Positions 35,978 to 45,150 of a stretch of 64,000 bases of DNA are shown piece after piece. The DNA comes from Desulfosporosinus sp. (GTDB lineage Bacteria; Bacillota; Desulfitobacteriia; Desulfitobacteriales; Desulfitobacteriaceae). Position 1 is the stretch's first letter; the number at the start of each line of letters is the position of its first letter. A program made the position numbers and the translations under genes. Location of the stretch: NCBI GenBank assembly GCA_003513495.1, contig DOPM01000033.1, positions 68,674 through 132,673 of the forward strand, written 5' to 3'. Under the pieces are notes generated by a model, which did not search any database, was not told where the DNA came from, and saw nothing but the letters and a program-made list of their open reading frames with translations.

Positions 35978-36073
35978 ATGAAACAAAAAGAAAAAATTAT
36001 GATTAATGCGATTTTAGAATCAATCGGTCTCGAATCCATTAAGTCAACTCAAACTGAAAAGGCAAGTTCATAA
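35978..36073 (+). CDS. Tiny peptide, 31 aa
   Basis: The frame starts MKQKEKIMINAILESIGLES and ends with TEKASS. It has its own sigma-A-like promoter and an AAAGGAG site six to seven bases before the ATG. It is amphipathic and positively charged at its start. No family is recognised. A second tiny frame with its own ribosome site follows, and both end at one terminator, which supports a real short transcript. Confidence 0.5.
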   Translation: MKQKEKIMINAILESIGLESIKSTQTEKASS

Positions 36074-36109
36074 TGTAAGGATAAGTAGTTACAGAAAGGG
36101 AGCGGTATT

Positions 36110-36178
36110 TTGACCCGGATTCTAATCCTAAAGTGTAACCTAAGCAACTTAAACCCATTCGGAAATAGCCAAGTATAA
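36110..36178 (+). CDS. Tiny peptide, 22 aa
   Basis: A TTG-started frame, MTRILILKCNLSNLNPFGNS then QV, is preceded by AAAGGGAG at nine bases. Its stop lies at the start of a terminator hairpin. It contains one Cys and an Asn/Pro/Phe-rich end. A coding role is uncertain; it could also be an accidental frame in a small RNA. Confidence 0.35.
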   Translation: MTRILILKCNLSNLNPFGNSQV

Positions 36179-36216
36179 AAGCGAGATTCTTATTTTTAAG
36201 AACCTCGCTTTTATAC
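36172..36216 (+). terminator. Rho-independent terminator after the tiny peptides
   Basis: TATAAAAGCGAG pairs with CTCGCTTTTATA, with further partial pairing (TTCTTA with TAAGAA) towards the loop, followed by a T-containing tail. Confidence 0.75.
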
Positions 36217-36323
36217 TTGACAACAATAAAGGTATTTATGTTAAGACTAAAGAAATGTAGATGAAGAAAAAACAAGAATAGATGGGTAACGTACGGATAA
36301 TTTAATTTTATGGAGGGGTTTAA

Positions 36324-36905
36324 ATGGCATTATCAGTACTGGGAATTGCATGCAGTCCGCGGCGCAATGGTAACACAACGAGATTACTATTAGAAGGAAT
36401 GAAAATTGCTCAGACTGAAGGACACAGGACTGAATTGGTTTTTCTTTCAGACCTGAGAATGAATCCCTGCCTAGGATGTGGTGCTTGCTCAGCTGAAGGA
36501 GTTTGTGTCATTAAGGATGATATCCCAAAGCTTCAAGAAAAACTAACGAATGTTGACCGCTTAATTCTTGCTGCACCAATCTATTTTATGGGTGTAAATG
36601 CCCAAACGAAAATAATGATCGATCGTATGCAAACCTTCTGGGCGCGTAAATACCTTCTAAATCAAACACTTGTCAGGCCATCTGGGCCGGAACGAAGTGG
36701 TATTTTTATTTCAACAGCGGGCACACAACTACCGAATTTATTTGATTGCGCGGAACGTTCTGTCAAGACATTTTTTCATATGTTAGACATTAAGTATGCT
36801 CAATCCTGCCTTTATAGTAATGTAGATAAGGCAGGAGATATTGAAAAATCTCAGTCATCATTTATTGAAGTTCGTGAGGCTGCCCAAGCTCTCTTAATTC
36901 CCTAA
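36324..36905 (+). CDS. NADPH-dependent FMN reductase / iron-sulfur flavoprotein-like
   Basis: A 193-residue flavodoxin-fold protein with an N-terminal FMN phosphate loop, GIACSPRRNGNTTRLLLEGM, the Cys motif CLGCGACSAEGVC, which binds a [4Fe-4S] cluster in the iron-sulfur flavoprotein family, and the strand LILAAPIYFMGVNAQTKIMI, then DRMQTFW. These proteins move electrons between ferredoxin or NADPH and small acceptors. ATG after TGGAGGGG. Stand-alone gene. Confidence 0.88.
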   Translation: MALSVLGIACSPRRNGNTTRLLLEGMKIAQTEGHRTELVFLSDLRMNPCLGCGACSAEGVCVIKDDIPKLQEKLTNVDRLILAAPIYFMGVNAQTKIMIDRMQTFWARKYLLNQTLVRPSGPERSGIFISTAGTQLPNLFDCAERSVKTFFHMLDIKYAQSCLYSNVDKAGDIEKSQSSFIEVREAAQALLIP

Positions 36906-37004
36906 TTTCAAACTAGTTCAAAAAATCTTGCTAGTCGAATCCTTGCCTATTATGGTATACTAATTGACAGTATTATAGTAAATGATGGAAAGGAACCGTG
37001 TCTC

Positions 37005-37889
37005 ATGCAACAAACCTCTAATCCTATGAACTTGCCTAAAATTGCGATTGTAACTGACAGTACAAGTGATCTTGATTCTAAGATGACTAAGGAGTTTGGA
37101 ATTGAGATTCTGCCTTTGCATGTGGTGTACAAGGATCGAGAGTATCTTGATGGAGTTAATATCCAACCTAATGAAGTTTATGACAATATGGATATTGAAG
37201 TTCCTACGACATCATTACCTTCGCCTGCGGAAGTATCTAATTTATTAAATCGACTTAGAGACGACAACTATACACATGTTATCTCTATGCACATCTCAAG
37301 CGGCTTAAGCGGAACTTATGAAACAGTTTGTCAGGTAGCCAATGAATATAAAGACATGAAGATTGAAGTGTTGGATTCAAAAGCACTTTCCATGGGTCTC
37401 GGTTTTCCTGTTTTGGAGGCGGCTCGTGAACTTCGCAAATCGATGGATTTTCAAGCTGCGATTAAGGTGGCTAAGACCGTTTCTCAGCAGACTAAACTCT
37501 ATTTTGTCTTATCAACCTTAGAATATCTTAAACGGGGTGGACGTATCGGATATGTTTCGGGTACTGTTGGTGAGCTGCTTAATATAAAACCCATCATTTC
37601 TATTAATTCCGAAGGAAAATACATAACTCATGCAAAAGTCCGGGGGAGAGATCAATCCCTAAAAAAATTGTTTGATATACTTACCGAAGGTACTGGGAAT
37701 GGCCTGTTCAATGTAGCTATTGTTCATGGTGGAGCAGAACAGGAAGCTCGTAAACTCTGGCAAAAGGCTAAAGAACTTCCCAATATTAAGGAATTATTAT
37801 TTAATCAGATTAGCCCAGTTATGGGGGTTCATACAGGTCCGGGACTTGTTGGTGTTATTATATCTCCAGTTATTACAGCTCAGTCTTAG
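37005..37889 (+). CDS. DegV-family fatty-acid-binding protein
   Basis: A 294-residue DegV protein: IAIVTDSTSDLDSKMTKEFG near the start, the conserved TSLPSPAEVSNLL, SMHISSGLSGTYETVC and TLEYLKRGGRIGYVSG, with LLNIKPIISINSEGK following. Such proteins bind long-chain fatty acids and in some Firmicutes feed the FakA fatty-acid kinase. The ATG has GGAAAGGA nine to ten bases before it. No fakA gene is adjacent. Confidence 0.93.
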   Translation: MQQTSNPMNLPKIAIVTDSTSDLDSKMTKEFGIEILPLHVVYKDREYLDGVNIQPNEVYDNMDIEVPTTSLPSPAEVSNLLNRLRDDNYTHVISMHISSGLSGTYETVCQVANEYKDMKIEVLDSKALSMGLGFPVLEAARELRKSMDFQAAIKVAKTVSQQTKLYFVLSTLEYLKRGGRIGYVSGTVGELLNIKPIISINSEGKYITHAKVRGRDQSLKKLFDILTEGTGNGLFNVAIVHGGAEQEARKLWQKAKELPNIKELLFNQISPVMGVHTGPGLVGVIISPVITAQS

Positions 37890-37916
37890 ACTGAGCTTAT
37901 TTCTTTGGCATGATCA

Positions 37917-38006
37917 AAACAAGGGGACAGTTACTTGTTTCTCTCGAAACAAGGGGACAGGTTACTTGTTTCTCTGAAACAAGGGGACAGATTACCTGTC
38001 TCTCTA
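37917..38006. repeat. Three tandem REP-like palindromic repeats
   Basis: Three consecutive near-identical 29-30 nt units at about 37917-37945, 37947-37976 and 37977-38006. Each contains ACAAGGGGACAG and a partly complementary (A/C)TTGT end, so each can form a small hairpin. This GGGGACAG-centred sequence resembles bacterial REP palindromes mobilised by RAYT-type transposases. No transposase is in the window. Confidence 0.75.
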
Positions 38007-38142
38007 ATTAAGCCTTCTTGTTCAGCTATTACAGAACTAGTTCTCTTGTTTAATTTAAGCGGAATATGCTATACTCACTCTAAAAGGGAAGATTATCCAA
38101 TAGTCAACTAAAACATTGACGATATTAAGGAGGTATGCTGGT

Positions 38143-39888
38143 TTGAGCATCATCGAAGATCGCTATCGCTTGTGGTCAGAAAACCCCTATTTTGAGGAAG
38201 AAATTCGGCAAGAACTAAGTCAAATCACCGATCCACAAGAAATTGAGGACCGTTTTTATACTGATTTGGAATTCGGCACGGGCGGATTAAGAGGAATTAT
38301 TGCTGCTGGCACAAATCGCATGAATAAATATGTTATTCGAAAGGTAACCCAGGGGTTGGCAGAATGTGTTTGTGATCATGGGGAAGAAGGCAAGCAACGC
38401 GGGGTTGTGATTGCTTACGACTCACGCAGGTACTCACCGGAATTTGCCCTCGAAGCAGCCTTGGTTCTGGCAAAGAATAACATTAAAGTCTACCTCTTTG
38501 ATGCCCTTCGACCGACGCCGGAACTTTCGTTTGCGGTTCGCCATTTGCATGCTTTAGCAGGGATTGTTGTGACGGCAAGTCATAATCCTAAAACGTATAA
38601 CGGGTACAAGGTATATTGGGATGACGGCGGACAAGTTCCTCCTGTAAAAGCCGATCAAATTCTGGCCCGCATTAATGCTAGGGAGAGCTGGTTAGGAATC
38701 GAACCTATGCCGTTAGAAGAAGCTAAGAGCTGCGGTCTTCTTCAAATCATTGGTGAAGAAATCGATCAACCATATCTTGCTCGTGTCCAGGAACTAGCCT
38801 TACACCCGGATCTCGATGCCGAAAAGGGGAAGGAACTTAAAATCGTCTATACTCCTCTGCATGGGGCAGGGAATGTACTGGTCCGAAGGGCGTTATCTGA
38901 ACTCGGTTTTAGTTCTGTCAACGTCGTACTCGAACAAGAGCTTCCTGATCCAGACTTCACGACCGTTCCTTATCCTAATCCGGAAATCCCGGCAACCTTT
39001 GAACTGGCGAGAAAATACGGATACGAGATGAACGCCGATCTGCTCTTAGCAACAGATCCAGATGCTGATCGTTTAGGAGTAGCTTTACGTACGCCTCAAG
39101 GTGACTATATACAGCTTACAGGTAATCAGATTGGGGTATTATTAACCTACTATATCTTGTCTCAGAAAAAGGCCTTAGGAACACTTCCGGAAAATTCAAC
39201 AATTATTAAGACGGTTGCCTCAACGGATTTGGCAGATGATGTTGCCCGATATTTCAATGTACACGTTGAGAACGTGCTGACAGGGTTTAAATTCATTGCT
39301 GAAAAAGAACGAGAAATGGAAGAGGCTGGTTGGGGGACGTTTCAATTTGGTTTCGAAGAAAGTTACGGATACCTAGCCGGGGATTTTGTACGAGATAAAG
39401 ATGCAGTGATTGCTTCAGTCTTGTTAGCTGAAGCTGCCCTTTATTACCAACAAGTTGAGGGTCGCAGTTTCTTTGATGTTCTTGAAAGTATCTATCAACA
39501 ATTTGGTTATTTCCTTGAGGATCAGGAGTCTCTTGCTCTTGAAGGTAAACGTGGCAAAGAGGAAATGGCCTTAATTATGAATTCATTTCGTCAAGAGGAG
39601 ATTCTCGAACTGTCTGGAATGCCTATTAAGAGATTTGATGACTATGAGCATCGACTTAGTAAAGATTTAAGCACAGGTCAGACCTATCCTCTTAAACTTC
39701 CTCGTTCGAATGTTTTAAGGTATTCTTTCACAGCGGGAGGATTTGTCATGGTACGACCTTCTGGGACGGAACCTAAAATTAAATTTTACTTTTCAGTTAA
39801 AGCGGATACTCTAGCAGATGCGACGGATCGTCTTCGTAAACTAAAGGAAGAGCTAATGCATCGTATCACGCAAATTAGGTCTGTCTAG
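38143..39888 (+). CDS. Phospho-sugar mutase (phosphoglucomutase/phosphomannomutase)
   Basis: A 581-residue alpha-D-phosphohexomutase. Motifs: TDLEFGTGGLRGIIAAGTNR near the start, the catalytic Ser loop GIVVTASHNPKTYNGYKVYW, the metal loop LATDPDADRLGVA, the sugar loop FGFEESYGYLAGDFVRDKDA, and the phosphate loop MVRPSGTEPKIKFYF. It interconverts hexose 1- and 6-phosphates for wall and glycogen pathways. The TTG at 38143 is used because AAGGAGG lies eight bases before it; an upstream in-frame ATG overlaps that site. Confidence 0.93.
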   Translation: MSIIEDRYRLWSENPYFEEEIRQELSQITDPQEIEDRFYTDLEFGTGGLRGIIAAGTNRMNKYVIRKVTQGLAECVCDHGEEGKQRGVVIAYDSRRYSPEFALEAALVLAKNNIKVYLFDALRPTPELSFAVRHLHALAGIVVTASHNPKTYNGYKVYWDDGGQVPPVKADQILARINARESWLGIEPMPLEEAKSCGLLQIIGEEIDQPYLARVQELALHPDLDAEKGKELKIVYTPLHGAGNVLVRRALSELGFSSVNVVLEQELPDPDFTTVPYPNPEIPATFELARKYGYEMNADLLLATDPDADRLGVALRTPQGDYIQLTGNQIGVLLTYYILSQKKALGTLPENSTIIKTVASTDLADDVARYFNVHVENVLTGFKFIAEKEREMEEAGWGTFQFGFEESYGYLAGDFVRDKDAVIASVLLAEAALYYQQVEGRSFFDVLESIYQQFGYFLEDQESLALEGKRGKEEMALIMNSFRQEEILELSGMPIKRFDDYEHRLSKDLSTGQTYPLKLPRSNVLRYSFTAGGFVMVRPSGTEPKIKFYFSVKADTLADATDRLRKLKEELMHRITQIRSV

Positions 39889-40025
39889 TGAAGGATTTTT
39901 GTTCTATTCGTCGAATAATCCCGAGATAGGTAGATGTAGGTGTGCCTTAACTCCTTGGCTTTTTGCCAGTTGCTTGGTGCAGTGATTTTCTAAAACGTGT
40001 CTGCCGAAAAGGGAGAGTTTCTCAA

Positions 40026-40955
40026 ATGCAAATTAGGGACCATTGGTTCGCCGTTGTTAATCCGCACTCTGCTAATGGCAGCACCCGAAAACGATGGCCG
40101 CTTTATCTGAAACGACTTAGAGATGAAGGCTTTAATATTGACTTTGAATACACGTCCAGGCCTGGAGATGCAATTCTGATCACACAAAAAGCACTGTTGA
40201 GCGGATGTACTCATATCATCTCTGCCGGTGGAGATGGGACAATGAACGAAGTGGTTAATGGCTTCTTCTTAGAGGGTCAACTTATTAATCCACAGGCTGA
40301 ACTTGCCGTTTTTTCACATGGTACGGGATGCGACTTTATTCGCACATTACAAATCCCCAAAGGAATTGAGGGGTTTGTTAACGTCCTGAAACAAGGTCGC
40401 ATAAAGAAGGTTGACGTGGGAGAAGTCCAGTTCTATGATGATAATGGTCTGAAGCTTCATCGTTATTTTCTTAATGTCGCAGACGTTGGTTTAGGTGGAG
40501 AGACAGTCGCACGGGTTAATCGGCAAAGTAAGTTTCTAGGAGGTAAACTATCCTTTCTTATCGGATCAATCCTAAGTATTCTTCGCTATCGCAATAAAGT
40601 TATGAGTTGTGAAATTGACGGAAAACTTAGCTGCAATGGCAGGCTCAACAGCATTATGGTTGCCAACGGTCGGTATATTGGTGGAGGCATGATGATCGCT
40701 CCCCATGCCGAGCTTAATGATGGATTCTTTGATGTGGTTGTCTTGGGCAACTTTTCAACTTGGACCATCTTACGGCATATTCCAAAGATCTATCGAGGCA
40801 CTCATCTTAAAATTCCTGGGGTTAGTGTACAGCGTGGTCGTTCTGTTGTTATCACTTCAGCTGAAAAGATTCTACTTGATATTGATGGAGAACAACCGGG
40901 TCAAGGACCCATCCAATTTAAACTTAATCCTAGTATCTTGCGTTTGTGGGGATAG
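40026..40955 (+). CDS. Diacylglycerol-kinase-family lipid kinase
   Basis: A 309-residue protein of the DagK/YegS-type lipid-kinase family, with FAVVNPHSANGSTRKRW, the substrate-binding ISAGGDGTMNEVVNGFFLEG, GTGCDFIRTLQI and a C-terminal IDGEQPGQGPIQFKL. It phosphorylates membrane lipid; the exact acceptor is unknown. The ATG at 40026 has GGGAGAG about eight bases upstream, while in-frame starts further up have none. Confidence 0.92.
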   Translation: MQIRDHWFAVVNPHSANGSTRKRWPLYLKRLRDEGFNIDFEYTSRPGDAILITQKALLSGCTHIISAGGDGTMNEVVNGFFLEGQLINPQAELAVFSHGTGCDFIRTLQIPKGIEGFVNVLKQGRIKKVDVGEVQFYDDNGLKLHRYFLNVADVGLGGETVARVNRQSKFLGGKLSFLIGSILSILRYRNKVMSCEIDGKLSCNGRLNSIMVANGRYIGGGMMIAPHAELNDGFFDVVVLGNFSTWTILRHIPKIYRGTHLKIPGVSVQRGRSVVITSAEKILLDIDGEQPGQGPIQFKLNPSILRLWG

Positions 40956-40976
40956 GGAAACCCAGGAATTTGCATT

Positions 40977-41027
40977 AAATCAGGGATAGATAGTCATAGG
41001 TGTTCTATGACTATCTATCCCTGATTT
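40977..41027. terminator. Long terminator hairpin after the lipid kinase gene
   Basis: CAGGGATAGATAGTCATAG pairs perfectly with its complement at 41005-41023 around a 5-nt loop; AAAT and ATTT extend the stem. Confidence 0.8.
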
Positions 41028-41092
41028 CAGTTATAAGCCTCAAGCGACCTTACATACTGGGAGAAACAGCATTTTCATAACAAAACAAAATT

Positions 41093-41162
41093 AATCAAAG
41101 GTCAATATTGGTCAAAATAATCCCTGACCAATATTGACCTTTGATTTAAAAAGGACTATAAT
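41093..41162 (+). promoter_or_regulatory. Palindromic CtsR-type operator with sigma-A promoter
   Basis: A perfect 22-bp inverted repeat spans 41093-41114 and 41125-41146. Each arm carries the CtsR direct heptamer repeat: GGTCAAT-ATT-GGTCAAA at 41100-41116, and on the other strand GGTCAAT-ATT-GGTCAGG at 41139-41123. Overlapping it is a near-ideal promoter, TTGACC (41134-41139)-N17-TATAAT (41157-41162). CtsR repressor bound here would cover the -35 element and silence dnaJ-clpB at normal temperature. No CIRCE element is present. Confidence 0.85.
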
Positions 41163-41269
41163 TTTGATAACAAGGAAAAATACTCTAGTATAACTATAAA
41201 AATAATAGCAAGATAATAATCTATAAAGGTTATTAAACCAAAAATAATAATGCTGATGGGGTGATAAGC

Positions 41270-42268
41270 ATGGATTTTAAAGATTATTACGTCAGCCTAG
41301 GTGTTTCACCTGATGCCGACGAAAAAACCATAAAGAAAGCTTACCAGAAACTAGCCAAAAAATATCATCCGGATGTTAATCCCGGTGATAAAGCCTCTGA
41401 AGAAAAATTTAAAGAGGCAACTGAAGCATACCAAGCTATTAGTGATCCGGAAAAACGCCGTAAGTATGATGAATTACGACAAGATTATCAACAATGGAAA
41501 GCTCGTGGAGGGCGCGGAGATTATAATTGGGATCGATGGCAGTCTAATCCTGGTGGAGGCGGAGGGCATACTTATACCATGTCTCCTGAAGATTTTGCAG
41601 AAATGTTTGGCGGCGCTGGGAGGACAGGTGGGTTTAACTTTGGAGGGGAAGGATACTCAGACTTCTTCTCAACTCTTTTTGGAGGAATGGGAGGACAGAG
41701 CCGCGGGTTCGGTGGAGGTCCTAATGTAGCGCGCCCCCGTCAAGGTCAGAACGTTGAAGTTGAAGTTCAAGTGACTCTTGAAGAATCTTATACCGGAACG
41801 ACTAGAGTCATTCGAACCGGGGAAAAACAAATCGAGGCCAAGATCCCTAAAGGGGTTAGGACAGGTTCCAAGGTACGACTTTCAGGGCAAGGGGGTCCTG
41901 GTATTAATGGTGGATTAGCGGGGAATCTCTATTTAATCATAACTGTTAGCCCTCATTCTTATTTTGTTCGTGAGGGAGATGATTTGAGAGCAGAGATTCC
42001 CATTGACTTCTACCGTGCCTTAATAGGTGGAGAGGTTAGTGTTCGGACTCTTTGCGGTGAGGTGCTGCTCAAAATACCACCACAAACCCAAAGTGGGAAA
42101 AAATTTCGCTTAAAAGGAAAAGGGATGCCAAGTTTAGAAAAGCCCTCGCAACACGGGGATCTCTTGGTCGTTGTTTCAATTGTTCTACCAGAAAACATGA
42201 GCGAGCAAGAGCTCACTGCCCTTCGTGATCTGGCGGATAAACGAGGAATTACAGTGCAATGTAGGTAA
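41270..42268 (+). CDS. DnaJ-class chaperone without zinc finger (CbpA-like)
   Basis: A 332-residue type II J-protein. The J-domain occupies residues 1-70 with KKYHPDVNPGDK (HPD motif), then a Gly/Phe-rich region (residues about 95-160) and the C-terminal substrate-binding domains (GEKQIEAKIPKGVRTGSKV). It lacks the four CxxCxGxG zinc repeats of DnaJ, so it is CbpA/DnaJ-C-terminal type. It stimulates DnaK and assists ClpB disaggregation. GGGGTG precedes the ATG at 41270. clpB follows after 44 bp in the same heat-shock transcript. Confidence 0.92.
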   Translation: MDFKDYYVSLGVSPDADEKTIKKAYQKLAKKYHPDVNPGDKASEEKFKEATEAYQAISDPEKRRKYDELRQDYQQWKARGGRGDYNWDRWQSNPGGGGGHTYTMSPEDFAEMFGGAGRTGGFNFGGEGYSDFFSTLFGGMGGQSRGFGGGPNVARPRQGQNVEVEVQVTLEESYTGTTRVIRTGEKQIEAKIPKGVRTGSKVRLSGQGGPGINGGLAGNLYLIITVSPHSYFVREGDDLRAEIPIDFYRALIGGEVSVRTLCGEVLLKIPPQTQSGKKFRLKGKGMPSLEKPSQHGDLLVVVSIVLPENMSEQELTALRDLADKRGITVQCR

Positions 42269-42312
42269 AAATGTAGCTAATTGATAACAAGCTTGAAAAG
42301 GAGTGAAAGATT

Positions 42313-44922
42313 ATGTCTTTTGATACTAACCGTTTTACCCAGAAATCTCAGGAAGCGATTGCAAGTGCTCAAACAATGGCGGAACGCAACGGTAACAGTA
42401 TGGTTGAACCCGAACATCTTTTGCTCTCCCTATTAGAGCAAGGAGATGGCGTCGTTCCTCAAGTACTGACTAAAATAGGAATAGCAGTTGGAGCGCTCAT
42501 TCAAACAATTCGTCAAGAAATAAATCGTTTTCCCCGCATTAGCGGAGGAAATGTGCAATTGAGTATCTCTCCCCGCTTAAGGACGGTCTTAGTAGCTGCT
42601 CATGATGAGATGGCGCCCTTTGGAGATGAGTACGTCAGTACTGAGCATTTACTGCTTGGGATTTTAAGTAAGGCTGGAGGGGCTGCTGAACAAACCCTAA
42701 AGCAAGTTGGGTTAACTCGGGAAAAATTGCTTCAAGCTTTACGTGAGGTGAGAGGCACCCAACGAGTCACTAGTCCTAATCCTGAAGGTACCTATGCTGC
42801 CCTTGAGCAGTATGGACTTAACTTAGTCCAACAGGCACGGCGCGGAAAGCTTGATCCAGTGATTGGTCGTGACGAGGAAATCCGCAGAGTGATTCAAACT
42901 CTATCCAGGCGGACTAAAAATAATCCTGTCCTGATTGGTGAACCAGGGGTTGGTAAAACAGCCATAGTCGAAGGATTAGCTCAGCGGATTGTCAGGGGAG
43001 ACGTTCCAGAGGCAATTAAAGATAAACAAGTGATTGCTCTCGATTTAGGAACCTTAATTGCGGGAGCTAAGTACCGTGGAGAGTTTGAAGAACGCTTAAA
43101 AGCTGTTCTTAAAGAAATCCAAGACCGCGATGATGTAATTTTATTTATTGACGAGCTGCATACAGTTGTTGGGGCCGGAGCTGCAGAAGGGGCGATGGAT
43201 GCCAGTAATATGCTTAAGCCGATGCTTGCTCGAGGAGAGCTTAGTATGCTTGGGGCGACAACTCTCGCAGAGTATCGGAAGCATATCGAGAAAGATGCTG
43301 CTCTCGAACGTCGTTTCCAACCTATTATGGTGGAAGCGCCTACGGTAGAAGATACAATTTCCATTTTGCGTGGTCTTAAAGAACGTTACGAAACTCACCA
43401 TGGAGTCCGAATAACCGATGGGGCAATTATTGCTGCTGCTGTACTTTCAGATCGATATATTAGTGATCGTTTCCTTCCGGATAAGGCAATTGATTTAATC
43501 GATGAAGCTGGAGCGCGCATGCGAATGGAGATTACAAGTGATCCTTATGAGTTGGATCAAATTAAACGTCGAATATTGCAACTGGAGATTGAACGAGAAG
43601 CCTTGAAAAAGGAAAAGGATGATGCTAGTAAAGAACGCTTAGCAAAAATTGAGGAAGAGTTAGGAAATCTTAAGGAAGAACGGTCTGGAATGGAGGCACA
43701 GTTGCAAGGGGAACGCGAAATATTGGTTCGGATTCAACAACTTAAAGAAGAAGTTGATCGTTCCCGTACGTTGATGGAGCAAGCTCAACAGCAATTAGAT
43801 TATAATAAGGCTGCAGAACTTCAATACGGCATTATCCCAGGTTTAGAAAAAGAACTAAAAGCGACGGAAGAAAAACTGCAAGTCAAGCAGAATAGTCTAT
43901 TAAAGCAAGAAGTCTTAGAACAAGATATCGCTGAGATTGTAGCAACCTGGACTCATGTTCCAGTTTCCAAACTTATGGAAAGTGAAATGCAAAAGCTTGT
44001 TCACATGGAAGAGCGAATTCATCAAAGGGTCATCGGTCAAGAGGAAGCTGTTAAAGCTGTTGCTGATGCTGTACGAAGAGCACGTGCTGGGCTTCAAGAC
44101 CCAAACCGCCCCTTGGGATCCTTCCTGTTCTTAGGTCCTACGGGTGTCGGGAAAACTGAGCTTACAAGGGCATTAGCAGAGTTCCTCTTTGATGATGAAC
44201 AGGCTATGGTTAGGATTGATATGTCCGAATATATGGAAAAGCATACGGTGTCACGTTTGATTGGAGCCCCTCCCGGTTACGTAGGTTATGAAGAGGGAGG
44301 ACAACTCACTGAAGCTGTTCGGCGTAAACCCTATAGTGTCATTCTCTTTGACGAAGTAGAGAAGGCCCATAGTGATGTTTCTAATGTTTTGCTGCAATTG
44401 CTTGATGATGGAAGGTTAACGGATGGTCAGGGTCGCATAGTAAACTTTAAAAATACGGTAGTCATTCTAACCAGCAACATTGCGAGTCCGACGATTCAGG
44501 ATCTGACTCAACGCAACGCCTCCAAGCAAGAAGTACGAGCCTCGATCAATGAGGAACTACGCCATTATTTTCGACCAGAATTTCTGAACCGTCTTGATGA
44601 AACGATTGTCTTCCATCCTCTAGGACGAGAGCATATCGGACGAATCGTTGAAATTCAGTTAGGACAGTTACGTAAACGTTTGAGTGAAAGTAAGCTGACG
44701 CTAGAATTGACAGAAAAGGCGAAAGAACAACTGACGAATGAAGGGTATGACCCCATCTACGGAGCCAGACCGCTCAAACGAGTCATTCAACAGCGACTGC
44801 AGAATCCTTTAGCCCTCAAACTATTGCAAGGAGATTTTAAAGCTGGACAGGAGATTCTTGTTGACGTTGATCAAACGGGTAATTATGGGTTTTCTACCAG
44901 GAAAGAGTCAGTGATTCTCTAG
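42313..44922 (+). CDS. clpB: ATP-dependent protein disaggregase ClpB
   Basis: An 869-residue AAA+ chaperone. An N-terminal Clp-repeat domain (1-145) is followed by NBD1 with GEPGVGKTAIVEGLAQR and LFIDELHTVVGAGAAEG, a coiled-coil M domain (about 410-525) that distinguishes ClpB from ClpC/ClpA, and NBD2 with LGPTGVGKTELTRALAEFLF and VILFDEVEKAH. ClpB resolves protein aggregates with DnaK/DnaJ. It ends at the usual length and has no ClpP-binding loop. AAAAGGAGTG precedes the ATG. Confidence 0.97.
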   Translation: MSFDTNRFTQKSQEAIASAQTMAERNGNSMVEPEHLLLSLLEQGDGVVPQVLTKIGIAVGALIQTIRQEINRFPRISGGNVQLSISPRLRTVLVAAHDEMAPFGDEYVSTEHLLLGILSKAGGAAEQTLKQVGLTREKLLQALREVRGTQRVTSPNPEGTYAALEQYGLNLVQQARRGKLDPVIGRDEEIRRVIQTLSRRTKNNPVLIGEPGVGKTAIVEGLAQRIVRGDVPEAIKDKQVIALDLGTLIAGAKYRGEFEERLKAVLKEIQDRDDVILFIDELHTVVGAGAAEGAMDASNMLKPMLARGELSMLGATTLAEYRKHIEKDAALERRFQPIMVEAPTVEDTISILRGLKERYETHHGVRITDGAIIAAAVLSDRYISDRFLPDKAIDLIDEAGARMRMEITSDPYELDQIKRRILQLEIEREALKKEKDDASKERLAKIEEELGNLKEERSGMEAQLQGEREILVRIQQLKEEVDRSRTLMEQAQQQLDYNKAAELQYGIIPGLEKELKATEEKLQVKQNSLLKQEVLEQDIAEIVATWTHVPVSKLMESEMQKLVHMEERIHQRVIGQEEAVKAVADAVRRARAGLQDPNRPLGSFLFLGPTGVGKTELTRALAEFLFDDEQAMVRIDMSEYMEKHTVSRLIGAPPGYVGYEEGGQLTEAVRRKPYSVILFDEVEKAHSDVSNVLLQLLDDGRLTDGQGRIVNFKNTVVILTSNIASPTIQDLTQRNASKQEVRASINEELRHYFRPEFLNRLDETIVFHPLGREHIGRIVEIQLGQLRKRLSESKLTLELTEKAKEQLTNEGYDPIYGARPLKRVIQQRLQNPLALKLLQGDFKAGQEILVDVDQTGNYGFSTRKESVIL

Positions 44923-45150
44923 AAGGATTGGCCCTTTAACGTTTTATCCCAATTAGTTGACTTGAGAGATTAGAAAAAGAAGAGAGTCGGGGAGCATAAC
45001 ACAACAGTTAAGCCTCGGCCCTTTTCTTTTTATTACGAAACACTAATATAAATCAAAGGCTCAAAGGATCTCCTCGAAAACTTGGCTTCTTTTGAAGACT
45101 AAATGTATAATGTAGTTAGCTAAGTTGAAAAGTAAAGTGAGGAGAATTAT

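Noticed and set aside
41093..41146. CIRCE/HrcA element before dnaJ-clpB
   Set aside because: No TTAGCACTC-N9-GAGTGCTAA is present; the repeats fit CtsR heptamers instead.
42981..43401. Antisense frames within clpB
   Set aside because: They are mirror frames of a strongly conserved gene with no ribosome sites.
44923..45060. Terminator after clpB
   Set aside because: GTCGGGG and CCTCGGC near 44985-45020 pair only partly; not convincing enough to list.
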